A stretch of DNA of 64,000 bases from Henckelia pumila (GCF_033568475.1 NC_133121.1:1736001-1800000), one strand, 5' to 3'; shown: positions 22,461 to 37,722, counted from the first letter of the stretch. Program-made: numbers and translations. The notes: generated by a model not told the origin, from the sequence alone.

Positions 22461-25386
22461 CTAGGTGGATTCAATGTCAGAATCTTCCAAACCCTCTTTA
22501 TAAACTTCAAATTCCTCCGAGCTCCATCGACAAACCAAGTAGAGTTTGAAGGTAGCCATTTTAATACCCAAGAGTCGCTGCAAGACAAGTGAGATATACC
22601 CATATTGTTACACAAGAGCCAAACCACAAACTATAATAACTGCAGTATTCACCAACTGAATGGAAGAGGGTCAAGGTATGATTTCTGTAGCATCCATTAA
22701 AAGAAATTAAGGAATTAGCTAAAGATTTTGGGCAAACCAGTATCCGAGATGACTCAGGTGATATCGGTTTTCCTTCTTCACATATCATGAAGTTTGATAC
22801 AATCTCCACCACACCTGCTCACCATAAAATTTAAATGAGCAAGTCTATGTCTATATAGCATAAAATATTTGCAACAAAAGTTCAACAGAAATCAACACAA
22901 GGCAGACCTTTATTTAACCGCACAGGCATCCCCTGCTTCCGCAAGAATGGTTCCATCTCATGAGTGAACTGTTCAAGAGGACCTTCTTTAAGCTCCACCT
23001 GAACAAATGAACTGAAAATGAGAAACATCCATAATTACCTACAGCATTGTATGAACGATTTTTTCAGATACAATAATTGTAAAGATATTTACTTCATGTG
23101 GCGCATCACAACTCATTCTCCATTTTCCTAATTTTTTTGAGGTCATGTAGTATCAATCAAAAGAAAGTAACTTGCATTATTTGTATTTTGTACAAAGTGC
23201 ACACAGACCTTCATGGAAATTTTTTGATACTCGAAGGTGGGCATAGAAGTGCACCACTTTCAAAAACTAGAAACAACAATTTAAAGGAAATTTGAAGTCA
23301 GCTGTCAGCATGACATTAAAACTTAGGGTCTATGTTTAATATAATGGGATAAACTTGAGTTGAATATTAATATTAATTGCATAAAACATTTTACATACCT
23401 TTTCTGTTGCAACACTTCCAGTCCTCGCGAAGTCATAATCTTCATATTCTTCAAATATTCTGAAAAAAGGGGAGAAAGCTTAACCATATTTTATTGTGTA
23501 ACTACTACTTCTCAACCAGAAAGCTACAATCCAAATAAAACTTGAGCACTTGTATGACTGGGTACACATCACAAATGACATCTTACAGTTACACTATAAA
23601 CAAGTCAGAAAACCTTGAGGATACGCAACAACATTTGGTGATCACAGAAACATGCATTTTTTCAAAAAAAGAATAGCGAATCTCGTACTAGAATTTATTT
23701 TAAAAAAAAAGTGACAATCAATATTAGATTCAAGCTAACTTGCACATCATGATATTACCCTACATCCCATATCTTCAAATTCTCTTTTAACAAAAAAGAT
23801 TCTTAAGGTGAATATAATTCATATTTGCTAATTTTCAGGTTCAATAATAAAATACACTATAATCTCAATAGGAAAAAAAGTTGATGTAAAATAAAACATA
23901 CAGGTACTGTTTTTCTAATGATCGAAACATTCTACAGTCAAACTTTATGAATTACGGTCAGAGTACATACCTTTGGACTTCTTCTTTCGGCAAACTAGTT
24001 AAAAGAATCCCAGAATCGCCACGAAGCAGCTGCTCAATAGGATAAATGATGAGAAAACTAATAACTAAGGGATTACAAATTACTGAGAAGAAAGTATATG
24101 TGCAAAGAGATAGAAATTATCATCTTCTACAGAAGTAGCAAAAATACCGAACAGGAAGCACAAAGAAAGGCTCTTGCTACCTTAGAAATCTTGTGAAGGC
24201 CAGGTCTAATCTCATCTGAAACAGATTTACCCAAAGCAACTTGCATGACTTTGTTGGATCCAAGGAAAAATCTGGGAGAAAGTCAAAAAACCTATAATCA
24301 TAATGCGATAAAGCCCGTGAATTTCTTACTGTGTTTATTCAGAGATACTTGGAAGTTTAAAGCTATAACAGAAAAGAATCCCAATCAACATATCCGCGTG
24401 TCAGGGTCAGTACTGAAGTTCTAAGGGACGACGATTAAGGGATAATCAACTAATCATGAAACCATCATTGTTCATCAATCAAACGTAAAGGGTACGTGAA
24501 TGAACACATTCTACCAGGTCACAAAATTGGAATACAGGTTTCAAATGAATCTAAAGCAGATATTCGACACGTACTAAATGGCAGCCAAAACAAATGACTT
24601 TACAAGTGAAATGAGAGGTTATCAGACTAGCTAGCTTTAGATGGAGCTTTTCATTTTCCGCAATCAAGTTTTACCAAACCACTACCAAAATTTTGAAGAT
24701 GGAGAGTGCCAACTAAGGGCTAGAAGACAAGAAAATGCAGACAGAATCTCATGAGTATTAATTAATCTAGAGGACTTGAATTTATGAAAAGAAAACAAAA
24801 GCAGTGTTCAAGGAACATCGACAACTACATAAATCAGCTATACAAGCAGAAGCAATAAACTCCAGCTAAAATTATCTCTAACCGACCACCAACAGATGCA
24901 AAGCCAAAGTAAAGAACCCAACTTTTGTTTTATGATTCTTCAATATAACATTTTGCATTAATGAATAATAGCCCTACAATGGGAAGTCCCAGCAATTCAC
25001 TCTTAGAACGAAATCAACAAACTCATCTATGTTATAGGACCTCAAAAGTCAAGTTGAAAAAAAACAAAATTTAACCTGCTGGAAGACTTGAGCCGCTCTC
25101 TGAACTCCTTGAACTTGATATTCCGCATATTCTCGAAAGTGAAAACGTACACCGAATCGTATTTCTCGATTGCTTCTCGTATCGAATTCACCACATTTTC
25201 TTTCTGCCCTCTCCCCTTCTTCTTTGTCTTTGACAATGTCACTGCACAATAAACATCAAAAAATTAAAGAAAAATCCTCGAAAAACGTCCTTCAAACCTC
25301 AAATTATAACATAGGCAAGAAATCTCATAAATCAAAGAGGGGTCGTAAAACGACAAACCTGCCCTATTGCGCTTCGATTTCGGCAT
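22461..25386 (-). CDS. MRTO4: mRNA turnover protein 4 homolog (Mrt4), 60S ribosome assembly factor
   Basis: Eight exons on the minus strand: 25386-25359, 25241-25076, 24271-24181, 24029-23971, 23459-23399, 22998-22908, 22814-22738 and 22577-22461. All introns are GT-AG and phases fit, giving 229 residues (yeast and human Mrt4 are about 236-239). Mrt4 is a nucleolar relative of P0/uL10 that holds the P-stalk site on pre-60S particles until P0 replaces it. Recognisable blocks are MPKSKRNRAVTLSKTKKKG at the start, then VNSIREAIEKYDSVYVFTFE, FLGSNKVMQVALGKS, LLRGDSGILLTSLPKEEV, EYEDYDFARTGSVATEK, FLRKQGMPVRLNKGVVEI and SNFMICEEGKPISPESSRIL. The acidic tail ends EDSDIEST. Upstream TGGGCT/TGGGCC motifs (about 25493-25705) fit promoters of ribosome-biogenesis genes. 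The gene appears intact. Confidence 0.95.
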
Positions 25387-26716
25387 CTTCTCAGGAACCC
25401 TAGACAGCGAGAGACAAGAGCAGCAAGAGAAGATTTCTTTGACTTCGATGTTTTATGCTAAAACCTAATTTCATTTTATTTTCCCATGCAGATTGGGCTT
25501 CGGACCCATACGTCAGATGTGATCTATGGCCTAGGACCATTTAGGTAGCTCTTTAGATGGCCCAGTTTTTAATAGGGCCCTATTCCATTGGCCTAGGCCT
25601 ATTTAAGGATGGACATTTATGGGACCAGATCTTAAGTATTGCTGGCTATCTTGGGCCTGATGTCTAACTAATAATTAATGAATGGATGGAAGAATTGGGC
25701 CAAGAAGCATAGAAACTATATTATAAATAAATAAACAAACGCCATCAATCGTTTTTTTTTTTAATTTTTTTGAAAGTACATATAAATAAACTACATCAAA
25801 TTAAGCTTCCAAAAAAAAGGAAAAAAAGGAACGAAACCAAATGGTTTAGAAAAATGTTATTTTGAACACAGCTGATGCCATATTTTAAACCTCTAACACA
25901 TGTCATTTTGTTATAAAACATTTATTTTCCTTGTAATTTTTCCCTTGAAAATGTGTTAGAAAAATGTATGCTTATATTAATTAGATATTCCCCCTATATT
26001 GAGCGAACACGAAAACATACCAAACGGGTAAAATTTCAAGTCTAGTATTGAAATTTGGTGGCCAAAGTGAGAACTAATTAGCGGCGGTCATATGTTACGG
26101 CCCACGCCTAACATAGGGTGTTAATATATAGTTCTTACCTCATGGGATAAAATCTACCTCTAATACAACTTCAAAAGAAAGTCTATAATTTTTAGGTATT
26201 AATTAATTAGATTAAATTGGCTCAACAGTAGTCAACTTCACAATCAATTTTTTTTTAGTATCTTTGAAAACCGAATTGAAATGAAATATTTGTATTAAAA
26301 AATAAATATGAAGTTTTTTTAGAAAAAAAAATATACTTATTTATTGAGTGGATTGAGTTAATTAAGTCTATGAATCTACAATCAAGATGCCATTATTGTT
26401 ATTGTTGGAATAAGAAGGATAAATTTCTCATAATTCATAGACATTGAAGTACTGAAGTTATATAATCAAGTTAGGATGTCAAATTAATTTTGGGTCAACT
26501 TCATGGTGTTGACTATTTTTGATATTTTTCAATTGTTCCCCATCTCCAAGTGTGGATTGGTCCTTTAACATTGTCCATACTTCAATAAAAATGAGATTCC
26601 CTAGTAATTTCGTATATTTACTATTTGGTTAGAGTTATGTAATATAATAATTAATTATTTATAGTATATGGCGTTTGCCCATTTATTTAAATGTATAAAA
26701 GATATGCAACATTTGA

Positions 26717-26751
<35 letters not shown>

Positions 26752-27683
26752 ATAGCTTTTGATATGTTTTCAAAATTCGTAGTTTGAATCTGATAAAAAA
26801 ACATTCATGGTTTTATTAATCAACTTAGGGACCTCGTTTCAAACTTAATATCTTGATGTGAGTAAGAGTATGAGAATTATTTAAAACACTCGTATGTAGT
26901 TTAACTGAGAAAATTCTGATAATTAAGGTACCTTAATTGTATAGTAGAAATGCTTCGAAAACTTCGAATAATTCATAAAAGTTGACAAAATGTTTTAACC
27001 CGAACAAATAAATATATGTTTTGGCAGTAGAAAGAGACAGCAGTTGAAAATTGAAATACAATTCCAAATATAGCATGATTTTCATTTGGGTCTCTGGCGT
27101 CACGCAACCTAGCTAGCTAATTGACTAATGATTTTCTCAGAAGGAAAAAATAAATTATTTATATATTAGAATCATTTTGGATTTTGTGCGTTATTTTAAT
27201 CTCATCATGATGTGATCAAGAAAATGTTCTTTGCATCAAATTAAATGAGGAAATAAACCATATATATATATATCAATGGAGAATTTTTCGAACCTCGACC
27301 TTTGCCATTTAATATTAGTCAGGCCAGATGGTATAACAAGTTGTAGTTTTTTTTTAAATCTAGAATCATTTAACAAATTATTATAAAATCAATAGGATCA
27401 AAATGACATGATCAATGTAACTGTAATATTTTTTGTTTTTTTAGTTTTGAGAATATATTATTACAATTGTGTCTCAAACTTGAGAAATTGTTAACTTATA
27501 CGTTGGTTCCAGATAAGCTAAATTGTTTGACAAATATATATTCAATTCGAGAATGAGAACATTTAATCTAATATTTCCTGATGCTTAATATATCAATATA
27601 TCGGTAGATAAATGAAATATTACAAGGGATTTGTTGTGTTATAACAATAATTTTTTGTATTGATTAATGAAAAATTGTTTTTT

Positions 27684-27999
27684 ATGGTCTTGTATGTTTG
27701 TCACTTTGCGATTTTAGTTTTTTATATTTTTATATTTCAGTTTTAGTCTGCTAGCTTTATTTTTTTTTTTTGGCAATTTTAGTCATTTTTCCAACGTGGC
27801 GTTGACGTGACACCAATTCAGTGCTGATGTGTAGCTGGCTTGTACAGTGCCACGTAAGCATTTCGAATAAAAAAGATCGAAATTGCCAAAAATCAGAACA
27901 TGCAGGATTAAAACTGAAATATAAAAAATAGAGAATCAAAATCGCAAAGTGACAAAAATACATGACCAAATTTACAAAAATACGTGACCAAATTTACAG
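27684..27999. mobile_element. MITE-like element with long terminal inverted repeats
   Basis: The left arm (GGTCTTGTATGTTTGTCACTTTGCGATTTTAG and onward) is mirrored by the right arm (…AATCGCAAAGTGACAAAAATACATGACC), giving arms of roughly 70-90 bp with mismatches. The centre contains GACGTGACACCAATTCAGTG and a partly palindromic GC-rich stretch. Right of the arm an extra short repeat of TACGTGACCAAATTTACA is present. No coding capacity. Superfamily is uncertain and the exact ends and target duplication are not resolved. Confidence 0.65.
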
Positions 28000-28680
28000 T
28001 TTTCCTTAATTAATTATCAAAACGATAATGCCAACTTTAACTAAATAAATTAAAATTAGATACTTGGCTTATATACATATCATTTAACAATGATTTCTAT
28101 TCATGATCGCTGTTGAATATTTAATTAATTTATTATTGATTTGTGTGTTTTCTTAATGAATAGCCAAAGTGGAGAGAATTAGCTGCGGCGACGTTTGCTC
28201 TTCCACAAGTCAACTCTTCACCAAAAAAAGTCAGAAATTGGATCCATCCAATCACAATTGGAAGCTTGTCCTTGAAATTAAATTTTGATATAGGATGGGA
28301 TATTGCATGGGTGAGTGAGTCAACCAAATCAAGTTCAATTTACTTTCCAGTTTTTTCAGCTTATTTTCCTGAATTAATGCATTTCGATCCTATATATTCA
28401 ATCATTTTTCTTATAAGAAATCGATTGGAATTTGGTTACATCAAAATATTGATAAAAATATCGAAAGTTTTCCCCCTTTTTGAGTTGGACGATGAACACG
28501 CGTACTGACAATTGACTCTCGAATTAATTTGATATATACTTTTATCACAAACTTGAGATCTTGATGTTAGATGAGTTACAAGTCTTCAGAAATACAATAT
28601 ATATGAACCTAATATATAATTACATTGAATGGAAATTAGAGTATATATATTTAATATGATCATCTTGTTATATATATATA

Positions 28681-28820
28681 GAAATTTTCAGCTGTCCAAC
28701 CATATTTCCACACTTGGTCCGCGACCACTAAAATCCAGTAGTGGGTTTTAGTGATGCGAAAAAAAAACAAAAACCATCGCGGACTAAGTGGGGAAATATG
28801 GTTGGACAGCTGAAAATTCC
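28681..28820. mobile_element. Small hairpin MITE, about 140 bp
   Basis: The left arm GAAATTTTCAGCTGTCCAACC... is the near-perfect reverse complement of the right arm ...GGTTGGACAGCTGAAAATTCC over about 45-50 bp. The loop region carries TAAAATCCAGTAGTGGGTTTTA. It is flanked on both sides by TATATA sequence, so a TA-type target duplication is possible but cannot be proven. Confidence 0.8.
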
Positions 28821-29252
28821 TCTATATATTATCAGGAGATTTACGCAGCACCCTTTTCTAAAAATATCTTTATAATCTATTTGAGTGACAGTTGATGTAA
28901 AAGCTTGTGGTTCACAATTATATGATCATCTTGTAACATATGTATACGTATTTTATTAGTTTAATTTTGTATCTTAATTAGATTGTGATGCGTATGGTCG
29001 ATCCAAGACTCCGTTGAACTTCTAAACCCCTACCATCCAATTTATCTTTAGTCAACTATATATAGAGACAGTACATGTCGATTAGTTATAGTTCATATAA
29101 GTTAAAGATATGATGAGATCTTAAGTTCGATATTCAATTATATCACATTTATCCCATGACTAAAATGTATAAAACATATATATATTTTTATCCTATAGAA
29201 AGGGAAACAAAACAGAAGAGAAAATTCCGACATAAAGCGTAGCATAAACATT

Positions 29253-29299
<47 letters not shown>

Positions 29300-30142
29300 C
29301 TTTCTAAATTTTTAAGAAAATTAAATAAGGTAAACCGTACAACTTAACTATACTTTGTAAAGAAAATAGAATCCAAAAAAAAAAAAAAACTAAAGAATAT
29401 TTTTGACATCCACATTTGCGTGTAGCAAAGAACGGACACTGACTTTATTATTATTACTTTGTCACAAAAAAATATAACCATTATTACGTATTAAAATAAT
29501 AGGAATCTAATTAAAAATAAGAATGAAATTGATACAAGCTACAACATGGGAAGAAGTGGTGGAAAATCGAAGAATAAAATATGAGTAAATAGATTCACAA
29601 TGAGGAGGAGTGGAGGTCTTCCAGTTGACAATTTCCAGATCTGATCCAAGCAAGGTTCCTCTTTCAAATTTTTAGGATTTCGTATTCTATTATCAGATTA
29701 TTATGTCACATCTCTCCATTAATTTTACATATATATAAACAATGTTGATATATATATTTTAATATCATAAGTAAGATCGATTATACTATATATATATAAG
29801 CATAGATGATTGTTTTTTTTTAAAAAATTAAATCTAGAGAAGAATTATTTCTATTTTGAACTTTATAATTTTCTAAGAGAAAAGGTTTGACTCTTTAGGC
29901 TCCTCGAATCTATTCGACATATAGGCTTTGTTCAAAGGACCTCTAGAGTTTTTCCACCCTTTCACAATAATTAATAATCTAATAACACTAAAAAAAACCC
30001 TCAAATATAGAGATTGGTGCCTCTCTATTGGCTAGCAATGCAAGCAATTGTGAAAATTAATCAAGACAATCAAAATCGTAATGAAAAAAAACACACGACC
30101 AAAAATACAATTCTAGATACGTAAAATTATCGCATCGAGTCA

Positions 30143-30146
<4 letters not shown>

Positions 30147-30184
<38 letters not shown>
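30147..30184. repeat. TA microsatellite upstream of the WRKY gene
   Basis: About 19 AT dinucleotides, ending near 30184, roughly 360 bp upstream of the WRKY start codon. A similar tract lies at 29263-29297. No further structure. Confidence 0.9.
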
Positions 30185-30188
<4 letters not shown>

Positions 30189-30478
30189 GAAGTTTTCATT
30201 TTGTAGCAACAAAATAATTAATGATTATTGTGGAACTGCCCTTTTGGTTAATCAAACTATTAAAGGGTTTTCTTGTCATTACACAACGACGGTAAAATAG
30301 TTTAATGGATTAATAAGATGATCCCGGCGTAGTATTATTTAATCCAATATAAATATAAGAAGTAATTAATAAACCAAAGATTAAAGTCAAAACTTGGATG
30401 CGTCCTTAATTATATCTCTAATTATACTAGTATAGTACTGCTGAAGCTGCCTACTTCGTTTAATTTCAGACGAGGGAA

Positions 30479-30484
30479 TTGACT
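30479..30484 (+). promoter_or_regulatory. W-box (TTGACT) before the WRKY gene
   Basis: TTGACT lies 61-66 bases before the ATG. An inverted one (AGTCAA) lies at 30385-30390. TTGAC[C/T] is the known WRKY binding site, so self- or cross-regulation by WRKY factors is plausible. With two 6-base matches in AT-rich DNA, chance is not excluded. Confidence 0.4.
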
Positions 30485-30544
30485 TTGGTGCCTAAGAAAA
30501 AAACCATTTTTATCTACCTATAAGCAAAATCCTTTGTAACCTCT

Positions 30545-32669
<2,125 letters not shown>

Positions 32670-35033
32670 AAGGAAACTTATATTAATTTGGAGCATTGGT
32701 TTGAAGAAATACAAGTGGATTTGGGACCTGAAGCATCGAAGGCTCAAGATAGACAAGGTTTAGTTGACGTAGATGATGTGAGAATCAATTATATAATGCA
32801 CTTTTTTATCTAGAGTCAAAAATTAAAATTATTTGTTTTTTTTAAAATTTATTTTATTTTTGGTTTTTGTATTTTAACTATTAATTGTTTTGTCAGATAA
32901 ATGAATTGAAGGTTTCCATGTGAAGCCTTGACTGTTGTAAAACTTCAAGAACTCGAAGGATTAAAAAGCTTGTTCAATCACATTATATTTTAGTCATCTT
33001 CCCAAGGAAATTTGGGTCTGAAAGTTTTTGTTATGTAAAAATTTAATTTTTGGGTGCATTCTTGAGTAGACTATATATAATCACTTATTATATAAAATTG
33101 ATCGAAATATTATATAATTTACTTCCATATATTTATGCAAAGATCGATGCTCAAGGTGAATAATCTATATTTAATTAATGGAGTGATTAATTTGAGGCCA
33201 TTAATTATAATTAATTAAACCCCATATATATGATCCATCTGTCATGGGCAGTTGTCCATAGGGTACTTAACTAATTCACATAGTTCTTTGCATATATATA
33301 TGGTCTAGGGAACATATAATAGGTTGGTTTGGTCAGTTATTGGTTTGTATTAGTAGATATTAAATATTTAGAGTAATTTCATGAACAATTAAGCTGTTAA
33401 TTAATTATATTCTTTTGGGTCCAATTAATGTCAATATAATTAATAAATTTAAAATATTGGGGATAAATTATGGTCCAAAACACTTCGTTTAGGGATGGTA
33501 TGGATGGACATAGTCCGGCGCCAAGCTGTCGTATTTTCCTATGAAACAATTTGAATTATATATTTATATATATATTTATATATTTCTAGAAATTATGTTG
33601 CATATATAATTGGATTGATGATAATATGTCAAATTTGATTGATTAATTTGAGATTAGATAGTGAATTGCAGTTTTTCCATTGGATTTTGAATTAAAAGGA
33701 TGTATATATATAAATTTTAACAATTTATAAGCTCGAAAACATATATTGTAGAACTTAATAAGCTCAGCCAAATGTCTTCTTAAATCATTATGATAATAAA
33801 ATGATAAATTTATCGTTCCGATAGGATAAATAATCGAATAAATGCAACCATACATTTGATCAAAAGGTATTAATAATTAGTACTATAAATGCTTAATTAA
33901 GTTTTGATCCTGTATAGTTTCCTGCAACATAAACTGCTCGTAGTCAACATTGTGGATGTCGCCCCTAAACTTGATTGTTATTCACATATGGAAAGTTCAC
34001 GACTTTTAGTTGAAAATATAATCTCTATAGTATACTCTAATAATTATGAGATGTTAATTTCTTTAAAAAAAAATAAAAAAATTATGAGATGTTAATAAAG
34101 TAGGCTAATTGAGTTCAAATATTAACAATAAAAATAAAATAAATAAATAAAATATGTGTGATTAAATTTTATCCTCGTATTATCCGTTTCGCTTAATTCG
34201 GAATAACCTAGAACATTTCCCCTTGTCGAATTTATAATTATGATCAAATTAACATATGCAATAAGTAATATTCATTTTTTCGTTATTAAATTAGTATATG
34301 GTAGAGTTATTACTATAATCAAAACTTGTAATTCTAATCTAAATTGAATAATTAATTGCGATTATAAATTTTGTGTGTCATATTATTTTGGGCCGACGCA
34401 CGCTCTAGGGAAAAATAGGTGATTCATTTGGGCCTGGACTAGGCCTTTGCCTAATGCAAGGTCCAAAATGTTCTTATATTCAAACACGAAAAGGCTTTTT
34501 CTTTGAGTTGTGGAATGGATTAGGCCTTTGCCTAATGAAAAGTCCCAAATATTTTTATTTATTTATTTTATGTTCAAACACAAAAGGCTTTTTCTTTGAG
34601 TGGTGGAAAAATCCAAATTTAAAATCATCGACATTTCTAAATTATTTTTTGGAATAAAGTGAACATGAAATGGTAACACATCATAATTTTATTTTATTTT
34701 ATATTTAAATGTTATCTAAAAACCGTATGAATATCGTGAAACTAAAAGGTCTAAATAGTAAATTCCTCTTTTTTTTAACAAACAAAAAAGGGCAAAAAAT
34801 TGTCGTACATTATCGAAAGAGACAAAACATAATAAAATATATAATAAAATTCAAAAAATAAAATAAAATAAAATATATAATAATGTAAACTGATAAAATA
34901 TACCAAAACACTGAAAAAGGGAGCCAAAGCTAGTGGTGGTGGTCACCGCCGCCGTAGTGGTGGAAGCGGAGGTGGTTCTCCGCCTGCCATTCCGTACGTT
35001 TCCCCTCACATTTCCTCCACCCTCTCAGAAAAA
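32670..35033. other. WRKY 3' UTR and spacer
   Basis: The WRKY 3' UTR probably extends to about 33050. Then comes AT-rich sequence without a supported gene. A two-copy direct repeat is at 34440-34625 (own entry). 34900-35033 is the 5' UTR of the next gene and becomes GC-richer (CACCGCCGCC). Confidence 0.45.
34440..34625. repeat. Two-copy direct repeat, about 105-bp unit
   Basis: TAGGCCTTTGCCTAATG...TTCAAACACGAAAAGGCTTTTTCTTTGAG occurs twice (starts near 34440 and 34528), with small differences and a TTTA expansion in the second copy. No coding meaning is seen. Confidence 0.75.
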
Positions 35034-35920
35034 ATGACCTCCACGACTCCCCCCGCCGCCGCCCACCGACACCACCCATCCTCAACCACCAGCAACTCCT
35101 CCTCCCGCGGCTGCCGTCGCTGCCTCTTCCTCCTACTATCCTTCCTCACCCTCCTCATCCTCGCCGCCGTCCTCATCATCGTCCTCGCCGTCAAGCCACG
35201 AAAACCCCAATTCGACCTCCAGCAAGTCGGCTTCCAGTACATGGGAATCAGCCCCGGCGCCGCCGCCACCCAATCCGCCGCCGCCGCCGTATCTCTCATC
35301 ATCCACATGCTCTTCGTCGCAACCAACGACAACAAGGTGGGAATCAAGTACGACGAGTTCAGTTTCACCGTCATGTACCGCGGAATTCCCCTCGGCCGCG
35401 GCGCCGTCCCCGGATTCTATCAAGCCGCCCACAATGTCAGCCTGGTGGAAACCACCATCGTCGTGGATCGGGCCAACTTGATCCAAGCCAACGCCGCTGA
35501 TATTCTCGGTGAAGCTTCACTTAACGACCGGGTCGCATTACGGGTCGTGGGTGACGTCGGAGCCAGAATTCGGATCCTTGGTCTCACTTCACCTCGCGTG
35601 CAGGTACTTTTTAGCTCATCCAACCTCAATTGCGATTCTCATTCTTGAAACTATAAGCTAAAATGTTTTGGGTCGAGGATTTGTCCAGTACAATTTATTT
35701 TTTATATAGTTTGCGTAACGTGTTTACTCGATGGCCAATGGTTTGACAAAATTTACTTGGGATGGCCCAATCGTGAATGCAATGAATATATATAATATGA
35801 TATATGTAATGAATTTGGAATTGGTGGTCGCAGGTATCGGTGGATTGTATCATTGCCATCAGCCCAACAAGGCAAAGCTTGATGAGCAAACAGTGTGGAT
35901 TCGATGGCCTTAGCGTGTAA
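35034..35920 (+). CDS. NDR1/HIN1-like (NHL) protein, LEA_2 domain
   Basis: Two exons (35034-35603 and 35834-35920) give 218 residues. The N-terminus is a short cytosolic tail rich in Thr, Pro, Ala and Ser with RGCRRC just before a single membrane span (about residues 31-51, LFLLLSFLTLLILAAVLIIV). Then follows VKPRKPQFDLQQV, the usual start of the extracytosolic LEA_2 domain, an NDNKVGIKYD block and a C-terminal VSVDC motif in exon 2. Family members sit in the plasma membrane and some take part in pathogen responses, but the role of this one is unknown. Exon 1 is unusually GC-rich in an AT-rich surrounding, which is common for such genes. The first ATG is used; length is normal for the family. 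Confidence 0.85.
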
Positions 35921-37440
35921 CTAATTCCACACTTTTTAGATGGAGATTTTGGTATAAATTTCTGTCTAATTTTGTTACATTTACTATGTTAATGCAAATT
36001 GTACTAAGATAAGAAATATTAAGTCTAAAATTATTATTATAACTTTCAATATTAATGACAAAAGTGTCCCCTAATGAGTGGTGTTAACTCGATGTTTACA
36101 AAATCCCTATCAGATACCATGCATGTCCATGCCTATCACAACGTATACATAAGAGTATGATCTTTCCATGTATTAGTTAATGTTAAATTTGGATGCATAG
36201 ATTTGAAACTAAAGATTTTAAATACATGATAGCAAATGTATTAGTTTGTTTGGACAATAAATTAATCAACATGGAGTCATTTCAAATCTTTCCTTCAAAT
36301 ACTTGGAATTCAACTCCTCGGATCCAACCGCAGCCAAAGGGTATTAGAGTCGAGTCGAGATCAAAATTCCTTACAATCTTGAAATGTTATAACAACAATT
36401 TGTGACATTAGTCAAGCAATTGTTTTATCCAAAAGCAAGGCTCGGGCATGTGTTGATCAAATTAAATGCTCATGATATGCCTCAATAAATTCGATACAAT
36501 ATGAAATTCATGACCGAAAATTTATCCATGAAATCAAACTACACTTTCCAATTTGTAACACGAATATCCCTTCAAATGAAAGCGCGTACACCAAGTGGGA
36601 ATTTCCAACCAGTCACACTAAAACGAAACTAATACTTCTGAAAGCATCAAATTTTCATCCACGACGAAAGTTTGAGATGGATTATAGAATCTGTATGCAC
36701 ACATCTCGTGCAAGAAGCACTTTTTTTTATTATTTAAGACGACGATGCAAGAGAGGGGAACTAGGACGAAACATCTCCTACAAAAGCTTATACAAAGATG
36801 CAATAGCAAGTAGCTATATTCCGGTAACTTAAAACTAGATCAAAGATATAGAATTCCTAATTTATTAAACCTAGCTACGTACATATATATAGGCTATTGA
36901 TGCAGATTGGAAGCATATATTTTTTCTAATATGAGAACCTCGTATTGTCTTTTTGCTAATGCATTCGCTACAGCATTTTCTTCTCTAAAGGATGTAAGAA
37001 ATATTATCATCTTCTTACAATCTACCTTTAACTTTATCACTATATTCATAATTGGGATTTCCAAAGTACTCGCGACTTTATATAATTTTCACATATATAT
37101 TCCAAAAACTACAACACGCAATATTGCTCCCTGTACTGCATGGATCGAATTCGATCATCGTTTCATGATTCGATCCCCCTACCAAAAACTTCACGAAAAT
37201 AAACGAATGATCGATCATTCGGCAGAAACAAAAACCCAGATTAATTAATATTACCAAGGAACTAGAAAGAAAACAAAGTGTGCACATAACATAATATAAT
37301 TATCGTACTCCCAAAAAGTCCCTACATATAATTTACATATTGTCAAGACAGCATATATACATATGTGTGAGTAATTACAAGAAACTGGTACTAATAATTA
37401 TTCTCGCCCCCAAAAAGATTTCGTGGGCACCTCTTGAAAT
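35921..37440. other. Spacer without a recognised gene
   Basis: AT-rich sequence between convergent genes. It should contain the NHL 3' UTR (to about 36050) and, at its right end, the 3' UTR of the small minus-strand gene. I see no coding region or clear repeat. Confidence 0.4.
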
Positions 37441-37722
37441 TCAAATCCCTGCCCTTTTACGAGCATGATTCTCGATCAAAGGCTGGGTTTGCTTGTATAT
37501 ATCATCGATCGACCTGAACCTGGTCTTTCTTCGGGGCAAAGCTTCATCGTGTTCTTGGTGGTTTTCTCCAAGACAATCGACCCAGAAGAAACGGAAATCG
37601 TCGGAGAAATGGGTTCTGAGATTGATCAACTGCAAAACGGCTTCCATTTCCGGCTTGGTGAGGCTCCATTCCATCTGGGTTTCCTCTATTTTTCTCTTCT
37701 TATTGGAGTTGGTTTCTGTCAT
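37441..37722 (-). CDS. Small protein of unknown function, 93 residues
   Basis: The single-exon frame starts at MTETNSNKKRKIEETQ and ends HARKRAGI. I do not recognise a family with certainty. Visible features are a basic, nuclear-signal-like KKRK near the start, a predicted helix around EWSLTKPEMEAVLQLINL, an aromatic segment DDFRFFWVDC and a basic end. A TATA-like CTATATATAAAT lies about 75-85 bp upstream on the same strand and the leader is free of ATG in frame except MYVYPFF, which would start inside or next to the expected transcription start; I therefore prefer the internal ATG. It may be a plant-specific regulatory protein; there is no functional evidence. Confidence 0.55.
   Translation of the reverse strand: MTETNSNKKRKIEETQMEWSLTKPEMEAVLQLINLRTHFSDDFRFFWVDCLGENHQEHDEALPRRKTRFRSIDDIYKQTQPLIENHARKRAGI

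Larger units (their letters stand above)
25387..30544. other. Long AT-rich intergenic region with MITEs and microsatellites
   Basis: 25390-25710 is the MRTO4 promoter side, with several TGGGCY motifs and a segment (25533-25590) that recurs near 57382. Beyond it lie two hairpin MITEs (separate entries), an AT/GT microsatellite (26720-26752), TA repeats (29263-29297, 30147-30184) and no coding region I can support. 30300-30544 is the WRKY promoter and 5' UTR. Confidence 0.6.

Noticed and set aside
29263-29297. TA repeats as possible MITE or origin
   Set aside because: Plain microsatellite with no arms or flanking structure.
36907-37248. 113-codon frame in the NHL to small-gene spacer
   Set aside because: No homology recognised, hydrophobic AT-rich codons and no context support.
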